Below are positions 1 through 8,577 of a stretch of DNA of 64,000 nt, one piece after another. The first letter of the stretch is position 1. Each line of letters opens with the position of its first letter. The notes below the pieces were generated by a model, which saw only the letters and a list, made by a program, of their open reading frames with translations, did not search any database and had not been told where the DNA came from. A program made the position numbers and the translations under genes. Location: the NCBI RefSeq assembly GCF_010974945.1, contig NZ_JAAIVB010000012.1, positions 62,001-126,000 of the forward strand, in the 5' to 3' direction. This DNA comes from Noviherbaspirillum galbum. GTDB taxonomy: Bacteria > Pseudomonadota > Gammaproteobacteria > Burkholderiales > Burkholderiaceae_D.

Positions 1-1410
1 GGCACGCTGCGCGCGGTCGAGGCCAACACCGGCAAGGAAAAGTGGGCCTTCATCGCGCCGGAGTTCTACTCCAGGCTCAGCCGGCTCAGCAGCGACTCGC
101 CGAACGTCAACGTTCCGGCGTTGTATCCGAGCGATGGCAGCAACAAGGATTACTTCTTCGACGGCCCGCTCGGCTTCTACCAGAACAGCGACAACACGAA
201 GGTCTGGATCTTCCCGACCATGCGCCGCGGCGGACGCATGCTGTACAGCTTCGACGTCACCACGCCCGACACGCCAAGCCTGAAATGGGCGATCGGCTGC
301 CCCAACCTGGCCGACGACACCAACTGCACCACCGGCATGTCCGGGATGGGCCAGACCTGGTCGGCGCCGCGCGTGGCGCGCATCAAGGGCTATTCGGATA
401 CCACGCCGGTGCTGATCGTCGGCGGCGGCTACGATGCCTGCGAGGATGACAACACCAAGTCGCCCGCCTGCACCTCGCCCAAGGGCAGTTCGATCTACAT
501 CCTGAACGCCAATACCGGCGATGTCATCCGCACCTTCACCTTCACCGGCGCGCGCAGCATGGCGGCGGACATCACCCTGGTGGACGTGGATGCCGACGGC
601 ATGGCGGATTATGCGTATGCGGCGGACACCGGCGGCAACGTCTACCGCCTGGACTTCGTGAACTACGACAAGACCACGCTTGCTTCCAATCTCTGGTTCG
701 GCCGCCGCGTGGCTTACACCAACGCCAGCGGCGCCGACAACGGCCGCAAGTTCCTCTACGGCCCGGCGGCCTACGCCGTCGCCGGCAAGGTCTACCTTGC
801 CATCGGCTCCGGCGACCGCGAGCACCCGCTGCAGCAGCACTATCCGTACAGCGACGTGGTCAACCGCTTCTTCGTGTTCAAGGATGACCTGTCCATCGTG
901 GCGACCAGCACCGCGGCACTCAACCTCGATGCAATGACCGACCTGACGACCAACACCACCTGCGACCAGACGCCGATCCTGCCGACCTCGGCCAGCAATG
1001 GCTGGTACATGAAGCTGAACCAGAACGGCCAGGGCGAACAGACGGTCACCTCGGCGCTGATCGCGGGCGGCATGGTGTACTTCAGCACCAACCGCCCAGT
1101 GCCGGCCGGCGCCTCCTGCTCGGCCCAGCTCGGCGAGGCGCGCGGCTACGCGGTGAACCTGTTCACCCGCTCCGGCGGCATCGGCACGCCGGACGCCTGC
1201 GGCGGTGCCTCCTCGGGCATCTTTACCGGCGGCGGCCTGCCGCCCTCGCCGGTGCAGGCCACGGTGCCCGTCGGCGGCAAGAACGTCACCGTCTGCATCG
1301 GCTGCGCCTCGCAAGTCACCGGCAACTCGGTGATCGATTCGAGCAAGGTGAAGTTCCTGGTGCAACCCAAGCGCCGCCGCATCTACTCGAACGCCAAGAC
1401 AGACAACTGA
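1..1410 (+). CDS. PilY1-like type IV pilus adhesin, C-terminal part (5' end outside window)
   Basis: Open from the first base, so the N-terminus lies upstream; 469 residues are visible. The sequence resembles the C-terminal beta-propeller domain of PilY1, the tip-associated minor component of type IV pili involved in adhesion, pilus retraction control and calcium sensing. It has propeller-like strands such as [14 protein letters not shown] and [16 protein letters not shown], and an Asp-rich calcium loop [20 protein letters not shown] around nt 577-636, matching the PilY1 calcium site. Paired cysteines occur throughout, as expected of an exported protein. It is followed at once by a strong terminator, so it is probably the last gene of a minor pilin operon to the left. 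PilU, another pilus gene, lies far away at 58808. The family call is firm; the exact paralogue cannot be fixed without the N-terminus. Confidence 0.85.
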   Translation, partial: GTLRAVEANTGKEKWAFIAPEFYSRLSRLSSDSPNVNVPALYPSDGSNKDYFFDGPLGFYQNSDNTKVWIFPTMRRGGRMLYSFDVTTPDTPSLKWAIGCPNLADDTNCTTGMSGMGQTWSAPRVARIKGYSDTTPVLIVGGGYDACEDDNTKSPACTSPKGSSIYILNANTGDVIRTFTFTGARSMAADITLVDVDADGMADYAYAADTGGNVYRLDFVNYDKTTLASNLWFGRRVAYTNASGADNGRKFLYGPAAYAVAGKVYLAIGSGDREHPLQQHYPYSDVVNRFFVFKDDLSIVATSTAALNLDAMTDLTTNTTCDQTPILPTSASNGWYMKLNQNGQGEQTVTSALIAGGMVYFSTNRPVPAGASCSAQLGEARGYAVNLFTRSGGIGTPDACGGASSGIFTGGGLPPSPVQATVPVGGKNVTVCIGCASQVTGNSVIDSSKVKFLVQPKRRRIYSNAKTDN

Positions 1411-1427
1411 TCTTCGGCGCTCCATGC

Positions 1428-1457
1428 AAGCCGGCCTGCGGGCCGGCTTCTTTTTTT
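1428..1457 (+). terminator. Rho-independent terminator after pilY1-like gene
   Basis: A perfect 9-bp stem AAGCCGGCC / GGCCGGCTT with a TGCG loop is followed by C and seven T residues, 17 bases after the stop codon. Confidence 0.92.
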
Positions 1458-1520
1458 GGCGGGGCGCAGTACACTTGCGCCTGCGCCCCCGATACCATCG
1501 ACATAAAGACCATCAACATC

Positions 1521-2222
<702 letters not shown>

Positions 2223-2384
2223 GCCGTTTCATTGCCTGCCGTCATCCGGCACCTGCCTGCGACAAAGGAACATATCCCCGCTTTTGTTATCAACACAACC
2301 ATGCCCTTTGCATGACGTCCTCCCGGAACCGCCGAAACGCATGCAAGGCGGCAACGACAATCATTAAGGCGAGGATCATGCATC

Positions 2385-4163
2385 ATGTGCGGGATAGCAG
2401 GAGAAATCCGGTTCGATAACCGGTTCGCGGACGTACGCCTGGTCGCGGACATGGCCGAGAGCCAGGCCCGGCGCGGGCCGGATGGCGAAGGCATCTTCAG
2501 CCTGGGCGGGCGCTGCTTCGGGCACCGGCGCCTGAGCATCATGGACCTGTCCCAGCGCGCCCACCAGCCCTTCATCGACAACGAGCTCGGCCTGGGGATC
2601 GTGTTCAACGGCGCGATCTACAACTACCCGGAGCTACGGGCGGAACTGATGGCGGCGGGCTACCGCTTCGCCTCCCACGGCGACACGGAAGTCATCATCA
2701 AGGCCTGGCATGCCTGGGGCCCGAAGGCGCTCGACCGCCTGCTCGGCATGTTCGCCTTCGCCCTGTGGGAGCGCGACAGCGGCATTACCTACCTCGCGCG
2801 CGACCGCTTCGGCATCAAGCCGCTCTATTACGCGCGCAACGACGAGCGCATGCTGTTCGCCTCCACGCTTCCCGCACTGCTCAAGGGCGGGGTCGACACC
2901 GCGATCGATCCGGAGGCACTGCATTACTACATGAGTTTCCATGCCGTCGTTCCCGCGCCCAACACCATCCTGCGCGGCGTGCGCAAGCTGCCGCCGGGCA
3001 CCTGGATGACGGTGCATTCGGATGGCAAATGCGAAGAGAAAACCTGGTGGCGGCTGTCGTTCGAGCGCAGCGCCGAGGATGAAGGGCGCGGCTTCGACGA
3101 ATGGAAGGAAATCGTGCTGGCATCGCTGCGGCTGGCGGTCGAGCGGCGGCTGGTCGCCGACGTGCCGGTGGGCGTCCTGCTCTCCGGCGGGCTGGACTCC
3201 AGCCTGATCACCGGCTTGCTGGCCGAGGCCGGCGCCACGCAGCTGCGGACCTATTCGATCGGCTTCGACGCCGTGGACAAGGAAGCGGGCGACGAATACC
3301 ACTACTCCGACCTCGTCGCCCGGCACTACGGCACCGTCCATGAAAAGATACACATCCCCGCAGGCGACCTGCTGACCGCCCTGCCGGAAGCCATCCATGC
3401 GATGGCCGAGCCCATGGTCAGCCACGACTGCGTCGCCTTTTACCTGCTGTCACGCGCGGTCTCGCAGCACAGCCGCGTGGTGCAAAGCGGCCAGGGCGCC
3501 GATGAAGTCTTTGGCGGTTATCACTGGTATCCGCCATTGACCGACGTGCAGCAAACGGACCAGGGAGCGGATGCCTACCGCCGCGTGTTTTTCGACCGCA
3601 ACCACGCGGAAATGGGCGAGATCCTCGCGCCCGGACTCGTCTCGCGCGACTTCAGCGGCGAATTCCTGGCGCGGCACTTCGCCCTGCCCGGCGCGGACAG
3701 CGTCATCGACAAGGCGATGCGCCTCGACACCACCATCATGCTGGTCGACGATCCGGTCAAGCGCGTCGACAACATGACCATGGCTTTCGGCCTGGAGGCG
3801 CGCGTTCCCTTCCTCGACCATGAACTGGTCGAGCTCGCGGCGCGCATCCCGGCCAGGCACAAGATCGCCGAGGGCGGCAAGTATGTCCTTAAGGAAGCGG
3901 CGCGCGCGGTCATCCCCGCCGAAGTCATTGACCGGCCGAAAGGCTACTTCCCCGTCCCCGCGCTGAAATATCTGCGCGGCGACTTCCTCGACGGCATCCG
4001 GGACATCCTGGGTTCGCGCAAGGCGCGCGAGCGCGGCCTCTTCCAGTGGCAAACCGTGGACAAGATGATGGAATCGCCCGACAGCCACATCACAAAGCTG
4101 CGCGGCTCCAAGATCTGGCAAGTGGCACTGCTGGAGTTCTGGCTCCAGTCCCACGGCTTGTGA
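2385..4163 (+). CDS. asnO: N-acetylglutaminylglutamine amidotransferase (asparagine synthase-like)
   Basis: 592 residues. It starts MCGIAGEI, so after Met removal Cys2 is the N-terminal nucleophile of a class II glutamine amidotransferase domain (about residues 2-200). An asparagine synthase-type ATP domain follows, with the PPi-loop VLLSGGLDSS near residue 266. The next two genes encode the dipeptide synthetase and the M42-like peptidase of the NAGGN system, so this enzyme most likely amidates N-acetylglutaminylglutamine to the osmolyte N-acetylglutaminylglutamine amide, and is not ordinary AsnB. This is the first gene of the operon; 82 bases separate it from the synthetase. The operon is salt-induced in other bacteria, but I see no clear operator here. 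Start chosen because Cys must be residue 2. Confidence 0.92.
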   Translation: MCGIAGEIRFDNRFADVRLVADMAESQARRGPDGEGIFSLGGRCFGHRRLSIMDLSQRAHQPFIDNELGLGIVFNGAIYNYPELRAELMAAGYRFASHGDTEVIIKAWHAWGPKALDRLLGMFAFALWERDSGITYLARDRFGIKPLYYARNDERMLFASTLPALLKGGVDTAIDPEALHYYMSFHAVVPAPNTILRGVRKLPPGTWMTVHSDGKCEEKTWWRLSFERSAEDEGRGFDEWKEIVLASLRLAVERRLVADVPVGVLLSGGLDSSLITGLLAEAGATQLRTYSIGFDAVDKEAGDEYHYSDLVARHYGTVHEKIHIPAGDLLTALPEAIHAMAEPMVSHDCVAFYLLSRAVSQHSRVVQSGQGADEVFGGYHWYPPLTDVQQTDQGADAYRRVFFDRNHAEMGEILAPGLVSRDFSGEFLARHFALPGADSVIDKAMRLDTTIMLVDDPVKRVDNMTMAFGLEARVPFLDHELVELAARIPARHKIAEGGKYVLKEAARAVIPAEVIDRPKGYFPVPALKYLRGDFLDGIRDILGSRKARERGLFQWQTVDKMMESPDSHITKLRGSKIWQVALLEFWLQSHGL

Positions 4164-4245
4164 ACGCCCGGCCTGCGCCCGCGGAACGCATGCCCATGCG
4201 GCGCGAGATGCGCCATGGCATGGCAAGGATTACCCTACTTGGAGA

Positions 4246-6072
4246 ATGACGATGAGTTATCCCGAAACAAACCAGCACGCCGATGCGGGCAGGCCCATGC
4301 CGCCGCCGGGGCTGGACGACAGCGAACACGACTACCAGGAAAGGCTGGAGCAGCAGGAACAGCAGGCGAGTCAAAACGAAGACCTCCCTGAAAACTTCGC
4401 CGGCGACGGCAGCGAGGCCGCCGGCAATGCGGGCATGCTGCCGAACGCCATCATCGAGGCAGGCTGGGGGCGCGTGCTGTACGGCCCTTCCTTCGACTCG
4501 CCCCGCCACCTCGCGGAAGCGATGCTGAATGAAGCGCCCGGCAAGCGCGACATCGCCCTGCACGTGGTCGATCCGCAGCTGGTGCTGGCGGAAGCGCCGG
4601 TCGATCTCTTCCTCGACCCGTCCCTCCTGTTCCGGCGCGAGCTCGACCCGGCGGAAACGATGGAAGACGGGGCGCCCGGCGTCATCATCCGCCCGCTCAC
4701 CACGCGCGCCGACATCGCCGCCATCAACCGGCTGTACAGCATGCGCAGCATGGTGCTGCTCGACACCGCCACGGTCTGGTCGCAGCGCGCCTCGGAAGCG
4801 ATCACCTACCTCGTCGCGGAAGACGAGCAGACGGGAGACGTGATCGGCTCGGTGATGGGCATCGACCATGCCGCCGCCTTCCGCTGCCCGCAGCGCGGCG
4901 CGAGCTTCTGGTGCCTCGTGGTCGATCCGCAAACCTCGCTCGCCCGCACCGGCCAGTCGCTGGTGACTTACCTGATGAAGCACTATGCCCGTCGCGGGAG
5001 TGCTTACCTTGAACTCTCGGTGCTGCACAACAACGAGCAAGCCATCAACCTCTACCGCAAGCTCGGCTTCCAGCAGGCGCCCGGCTTCGTGATCAAGACC
5101 AAGAACGCCATCAATGAAGGCCTGTTCACCGACACCACCGACATCGCGGCGCTCAACCCGTATGCGCGGATCATCGTGGACGAGGCGCGGCGGCGCGCGA
5201 TCAGCGTCGAGGTGCTCGACGCGGCGGCGGGCATCTTCAAGCTGCGGCATGCCGGCCATGAAATCGTGTGCCGGGAATCGCTCAGCGAACTGACCGGCGG
5301 GGTGGCAATGACCTGGTGCCAGGACAAGGTCCTGACGTCGCGGCGGCTCGCCTCCATCGGCCTGCGCGTCCCGCGCCAGCGCACCGCCGGCGACGCCGCG
5401 GCCGACGACGCTTTCCTGCAGGAACATGGCGCGGTGGTGGTGAAGCCTGCCTTGGGTGAGCAAGGCAAGGGCATCAGCATCGACGTGCGCACACCGGAGC
5501 ATCTGCGGGACGCCATCGACCGCGCCCGGCAGGAAGGCGGACCGGTCGTCCTGGAGGAATTCTGCAGCGGCCAGGACCTGCGCATCGTGGTCATCGGCTA
5601 CAAGGTGGTCGCCGCCGCGATCCGCCGTCCTGCGCAGGTGACAGGCGACGGCAATGCCACCATCGCCAAGCTGATCGACGCCCAGAGCGCCCGCCGCGCC
5701 GCAGCCACCGGCGGCGAAAGCAGGATTCCGGTCGACGAGGAAACCCGGCGCTGCCTCGTTGGCCAGGGACTGAGCCTGGAGTCGGTTCCGGAACAGGGAC
5801 AGGTCGTGCAGGTGCGCAAGACCGCCAACCTGCACACCGGCGGCACCATTCATGACGTGACGGCCGAACTGCATCCGGCGCTCCGCGAGGCAGCCGAGAC
5901 CGCGGCCCGCGCCTTGCGCATTCCCGTGGTCGGACTGGATTTCCTGGTGCCTTCGCCCGACAGCGATTCCTACGTGATCATCGAGGCCAACGAGCGGCCC
6001 GGCCTCGCCAATCACGACCCGCAACCGACGGCGCAGCGCTTCATCGACCTCCTGTTTCCCTACACCGCATGA
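4246..6072 (+). CDS. ngg: N-acetylglutaminylglutamine synthetase (GNAT plus ATP-grasp)
   Basis: 608 residues with two catalytic modules: a GNAT acetyltransferase domain (about residues 146-280, beginning VIIRPLTTRADIAAINRLY) and an ATP-grasp ligase domain (about 350-600) with VVVKPALGEQGKGISI and a terminal EANERPGLANHD metal/ATP segment. This fusion is the signature of the NAGGN synthetase, which acetylates glutamine and ligates a second glutamine. The N-terminal ~100 residues are acidic and low complexity. It follows asnO and overlaps nothing; the peptidase starts 17 bases after its stop. Two in-frame ATGs (4246 and 4252) sit behind a GGAG; the second has better spacing, so the first residues may be MSYPETNQ. 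Confidence 0.93.
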   Translation: MTMSYPETNQHADAGRPMPPPGLDDSEHDYQERLEQQEQQASQNEDLPENFAGDGSEAAGNAGMLPNAIIEAGWGRVLYGPSFDSPRHLAEAMLNEAPGKRDIALHVVDPQLVLAEAPVDLFLDPSLLFRRELDPAETMEDGAPGVIIRPLTTRADIAAINRLYSMRSMVLLDTATVWSQRASEAITYLVAEDEQTGDVIGSVMGIDHAAAFRCPQRGASFWCLVVDPQTSLARTGQSLVTYLMKHYARRGSAYLELSVLHNNEQAINLYRKLGFQQAPGFVIKTKNAINEGLFTDTTDIAALNPYARIIVDEARRRAISVEVLDAAAGIFKLRHAGHEIVCRESLSELTGGVAMTWCQDKVLTSRRLASIGLRVPRQRTAGDAAADDAFLQEHGAVVVKPALGEQGKGISIDVRTPEHLRDAIDRARQEGGPVVLEEFCSGQDLRIVVIGYKVVAAAIRRPAQVTGDGNATIAKLIDAQSARRAAATGGESRIPVDEETRRCLVGQGLSLESVPEQGQVVQVRKTANLHTGGTIHDVTAELHPALREAAETAARALRIPVVGLDFLVPSPDSDSYVIIEANERPGLANHDPQPTAQRFIDLLFPYTA

Positions 6073-6088
6073 GAACGCATGAATACGC

Positions 6089-7279
6089 ATGAGCGACCTG
6101 CATAAACTCGAGATCGACAAGGGTTACCTCGTCGGGACCCTGCTCGACCTCCTTGCCATTCCCAGCCCGACCGGCTTCACCGACGAGATCGTGCATTACA
6201 CCGGTGCGCGGCTGGACGAACTCGGCGTGGACTACGAACTGACGCGCCGCGGCACCATGCGCGCCATTCTCCGGCGCAACATGCCGGAGCGCAGGAAGTC
6301 CAGCCCGGCCTGCGCCGTGGTGTCGCATCTCGACACGCTCGGCGCCATGGTGCGCGAGATCAAGCCCAATGGCAGGCTTGCGCTCATGCCGGTCGGCACC
6401 TGGTCGAGCCGCTGGGCCGAAGGCGGACGGGTCACCATCTTCTCGGAAGACGGCAAGCGCTTCCGCGGCTCGGTCCTGCCGCTGCTCGCGTCCGGCCACG
6501 TCTACAACGAGGCGATCGATACCCAGCCGGTCAGCTGGGACCAGATCGAACTGCGCGTCGACGAAGCGGTGGAATCGGCCGCATCGACCGCCGGGCTGGG
6601 CATCCGCATCGGAGACTACGTGGCCTTCGACACCTCGCCCGAAATCCTGGAAAACGGCTTCATCGTGTCGCGCCACCTCGACGACAAGGCAGGCGTGGCG
6701 TCGGTGCTCGCCGCATTGAAGGCGGTGCTGGACGCCAAGGCAGCGGTTCCGATGGACTGCCACGTGGTGTTCACGGTCTCCGAGGAAGTCGGCTCGGGCG
6801 CAAGCGCCGTCATCGAAAGCGACGTCAGCGAAGTGATCGGCATCGACATCGGTCCCGTCGCCGCCGGCCAGGGCGCGCGCGAGAACGGCGTCACGATTCC
6901 CTTGATGGACTCGGCCGGTCCGCACGACTATCACCTGACCCGCCGCCTGCTCGCCCTCTGCGAGGAACACGGTATCCCCGCCCACCGGGATGTCTTCCGC
7001 TTCTACCATTCCGACGCCGGCGCCGCCGTCAGCGCCGGCGCGGACGTGCGAACCGCCCTGCTCTGCTTCGGCGCCGATGCCTCGCACGGCTATGAGCGCA
7101 CCCATCTCACGGTGCTGACGCAGCTCGCCGAGGTCATCGCCCTGTACATGCAGGCGGGACCCACGATCAGGGAAGACCGCCAGCGGCGGCTCGATTCGGT
7201 CGAACCGTTTTCGCACCAGATCGAACAGGACGGAGATGAGCCGGGGTCGGTGATGTCGCGGCGGACGGGCGAGGAGTAG
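6089..7279 (+). CDS. M42-like metallopeptidase of the NAGGN osmolyte operon
   Basis: 396 residues. Metal-site motifs of the M42/M20 aminopeptidase clan are visible in order: HLDTLGAMV (His80), HLDDKAGVASVL (near 196) with the bridging Asp, SEEVGSG (near 231) with the catalytic Glu pair, and a late His in YERTH (near 338). This peptidase is a constant third member of NAGGN operons. Its role is not settled: turnover of the acetylated dipeptide when osmolarity falls is plausible (inference). The start ATGAGCGAC lies 17 bases after the synthetase stop, so the three genes are almost certainly cotranscribed. The last ~25 residues are polar and likely disordered. Confidence 0.9.
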   Translation: MSDLHKLEIDKGYLVGTLLDLLAIPSPTGFTDEIVHYTGARLDELGVDYELTRRGTMRAILRRNMPERRKSSPACAVVSHLDTLGAMVREIKPNGRLALMPVGTWSSRWAEGGRVTIFSEDGKRFRGSVLPLLASGHVYNEAIDTQPVSWDQIELRVDEAVESAASTAGLGIRIGDYVAFDTSPEILENGFIVSRHLDDKAGVASVLAALKAVLDAKAAVPMDCHVVFTVSEEVGSGASAVIESDVSEVIGIDIGPVAAGQGARENGVTIPLMDSAGPHDYHLTRRLLALCEEHGIPAHRDVFRFYHSDAGAAVSAGADVRTALLCFGADASHGYERTHLTVLTQLAEVIALYMQAGPTIREDRQRRLDSVEPFSHQIEQDGDEPGSVMSRRTGEE

Positions 7280-7300
7280 CGGGCCTCCTCGTACCTCGCC

Positions 7301-7822
7301 TCAGTCCTGCCGCCTCGCAAGGGGTTCAAAGTAATACGCGCAGAAAGGCGCTTTTCCGCATGCGCCGTTCATGGTCGGGTACAACAGCATCAGCGAATGC
7401 ATTGCCTTTGCATCCGACGACAACGAGCACAGCATGACGTAACCAGGCGCCACGTCGCTGACGTCGATGCACTCGCTGAATGTCGCCGCGCCCTCGATCA
7501 GCGGCCGGATCTTGTGAAACTCCGGTCCGTCCTCGGCGTCGTCGTAAAAATCGGGATGGTCCTTCATCACCATCCTCGTCCGCGCCAGATTGCCGTTCGC
7601 CACCTGCACATCCCCGGGAGACGAGGGCTTTGTTTTCAGCTCTTCCTCGGGCTTGCCTGGCTGGTCGTTGCGCACAACTGAAATCCGGCAGGGTTCGTTC
7701 GTGACGCAGTTCACCAGCCACCGCGGGTCGTCATGCCCTGCCCTCGCCGCGCGGTGGAAAGTGAACCTCAATGAGTGTAAAAAACTAATGACACTAATTT
7801 GACAAGGGCGCTCGGAAAGCAA
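7301..7822 (-). CDS. Hypothetical protein, start uncertain, possibly 5'-truncated
   Basis: Up to 173 residues from a TTG at 7822; no family recognised. The well-formed part starts near WLVNCVTNEPCRISVV and ends NGACGKAPFCAYYFEPL. It has five or six cysteines spaced as if for disulfides, yet no signal peptide is readable in frame. The natural start could be a GTG at 7714. Upstream of about 7790 the base composition drops sharply to AT-rich, where the accessory patch begins, so the original 5' end with its signal peptide may have been replaced by the incoming DNA (inference). It converges on the end of the NAGGN operon, 21 bases away. Coding is likely, function unknown. Confidence 0.45.
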   Translation of the reverse strand: MLSERPCQISVISFLHSLRFTFHRAARAGHDDPRWLVNCVTNEPCRISVVRNDQPGKPEEELKTKPSSPGDVQVANGNLARTRMVMKDHPDFYDDAEDGPEFHKIRPLIEGAATFSECIDVSDVAPGYVMLCSLSSDAKAMHSLMLLYPTMNGACGKAPFCAYYFEPLARRQD

Positions 7823-7920
7823 ATGCTAGTATGACGATCCATTGGCACTGCATAGAGTGTTAGCAAACGGCGATTCGACCGATAAGCGGATTAATTGAGA
7901 ACTAAGCGACGGCAACCGAG

Positions 7921-8445
7921 ATGAACAGCAAAGTCAATTTCCTGAAAAATACTCGCGTCAAGCTGCGAGCCGTCACCCGCACCGCCATTCTCTTTGTATG
8001 TCTCGCAGGATGTGCCAGTCAACCTCAAGTGGTTTTCCATACATTTGAATTCGACGCCATTCTAGATAGCCCAAACGCGAGAATTCTTGACTTCAAGTAC
8101 GGGAATTCAAAGCAGCCGGTGGCGTCACCGTCACGCTATGCGGTTGCCATGGACCAAGCCGGCCAGCGGATGGCAATGGGAGGGTACATCTTAAAACCTG
8201 ACTTCCTTTACGTGAAATGGCGAAATAAAGCCACAGGTATCGTATTCGAAGAATCGGCTGAATTAAAGAAGAGATTACCGTCAGATATAACAAAGTGCAT
8301 TGTTCGATTCGTCATCAGAAATGATCATCTCTTCATCTATCTTCTAACGCAAGAACCAAAACCGGCAGACTGGCCAAGTTCAGAATTCACCGGTTTTGAA
8401 CATAAGAAGGTTTATCAAGTGTATCCAAGCGATTCAGAAAGCTAG
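7921..8445 (+). CDS. AT-rich hypothetical lipoprotein, candidate partner of the downstream hydrolase
   Basis: 174 residues. The N-terminus has basic residues, a hydrophobic stretch and the lipobox LAGC (residues 28-31), so it is probably lipid-anchored in the periplasm. The mature part has no family I recognise and ends in short beta-type segments. The gene is markedly AT-rich compared with neighbours (codons such as ATA, TTA, AGA), a sign of transfer. It lies 132 bases upstream of the DUF2235-like protein, in the same direction and with the same AT-rich composition. Type VI lipase effectors of the Tle group are usually paired with a periplasmic lipoprotein immunity protein, and this arrangement fits that pattern; this is inference. 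Confidence 0.7.
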   Translation: MNSKVNFLKNTRVKLRAVTRTAILFVCLAGCASQPQVVFHTFEFDAILDSPNARILDFKYGNSKQPVASPSRYAVAMDQAGQRMAMGGYILKPDFLYVKWRNKATGIVFEESAELKKRLPSDITKCIVRFVIRNDHLFIYLLTQEPKPADWPSSEFTGFEHKKVYQVYPSDSES

Positions 8446-8577
8446 CAGTTTTAACTGTTTCTAGTCGCCTATTACAAAAGTCGGCGCCTTATCTAGCGCA
8501 TCGATTCCTTTAAATTTAACGCATTCAGCATGCCGAAAGGCAGGGCAGTGCTCATTCAAAAATATTAGAAAATTGGG

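Noticed and set aside
4090-6120. Long minus-strand open frame opposite the NAGGN synthetase gene
   Set aside because: It is a mirror of a GC-rich gene: the product is rich in His/Arg/Gly/Ala without motifs, while the plus strand has a complete recognised enzyme.
7799-7832. TTGACA upstream of the AT-rich lipoprotein gene as a sigma-70 promoter
   Set aside because: The nearest -10-like box TAGTAT is 22 bases away, too far for a standard promoter.
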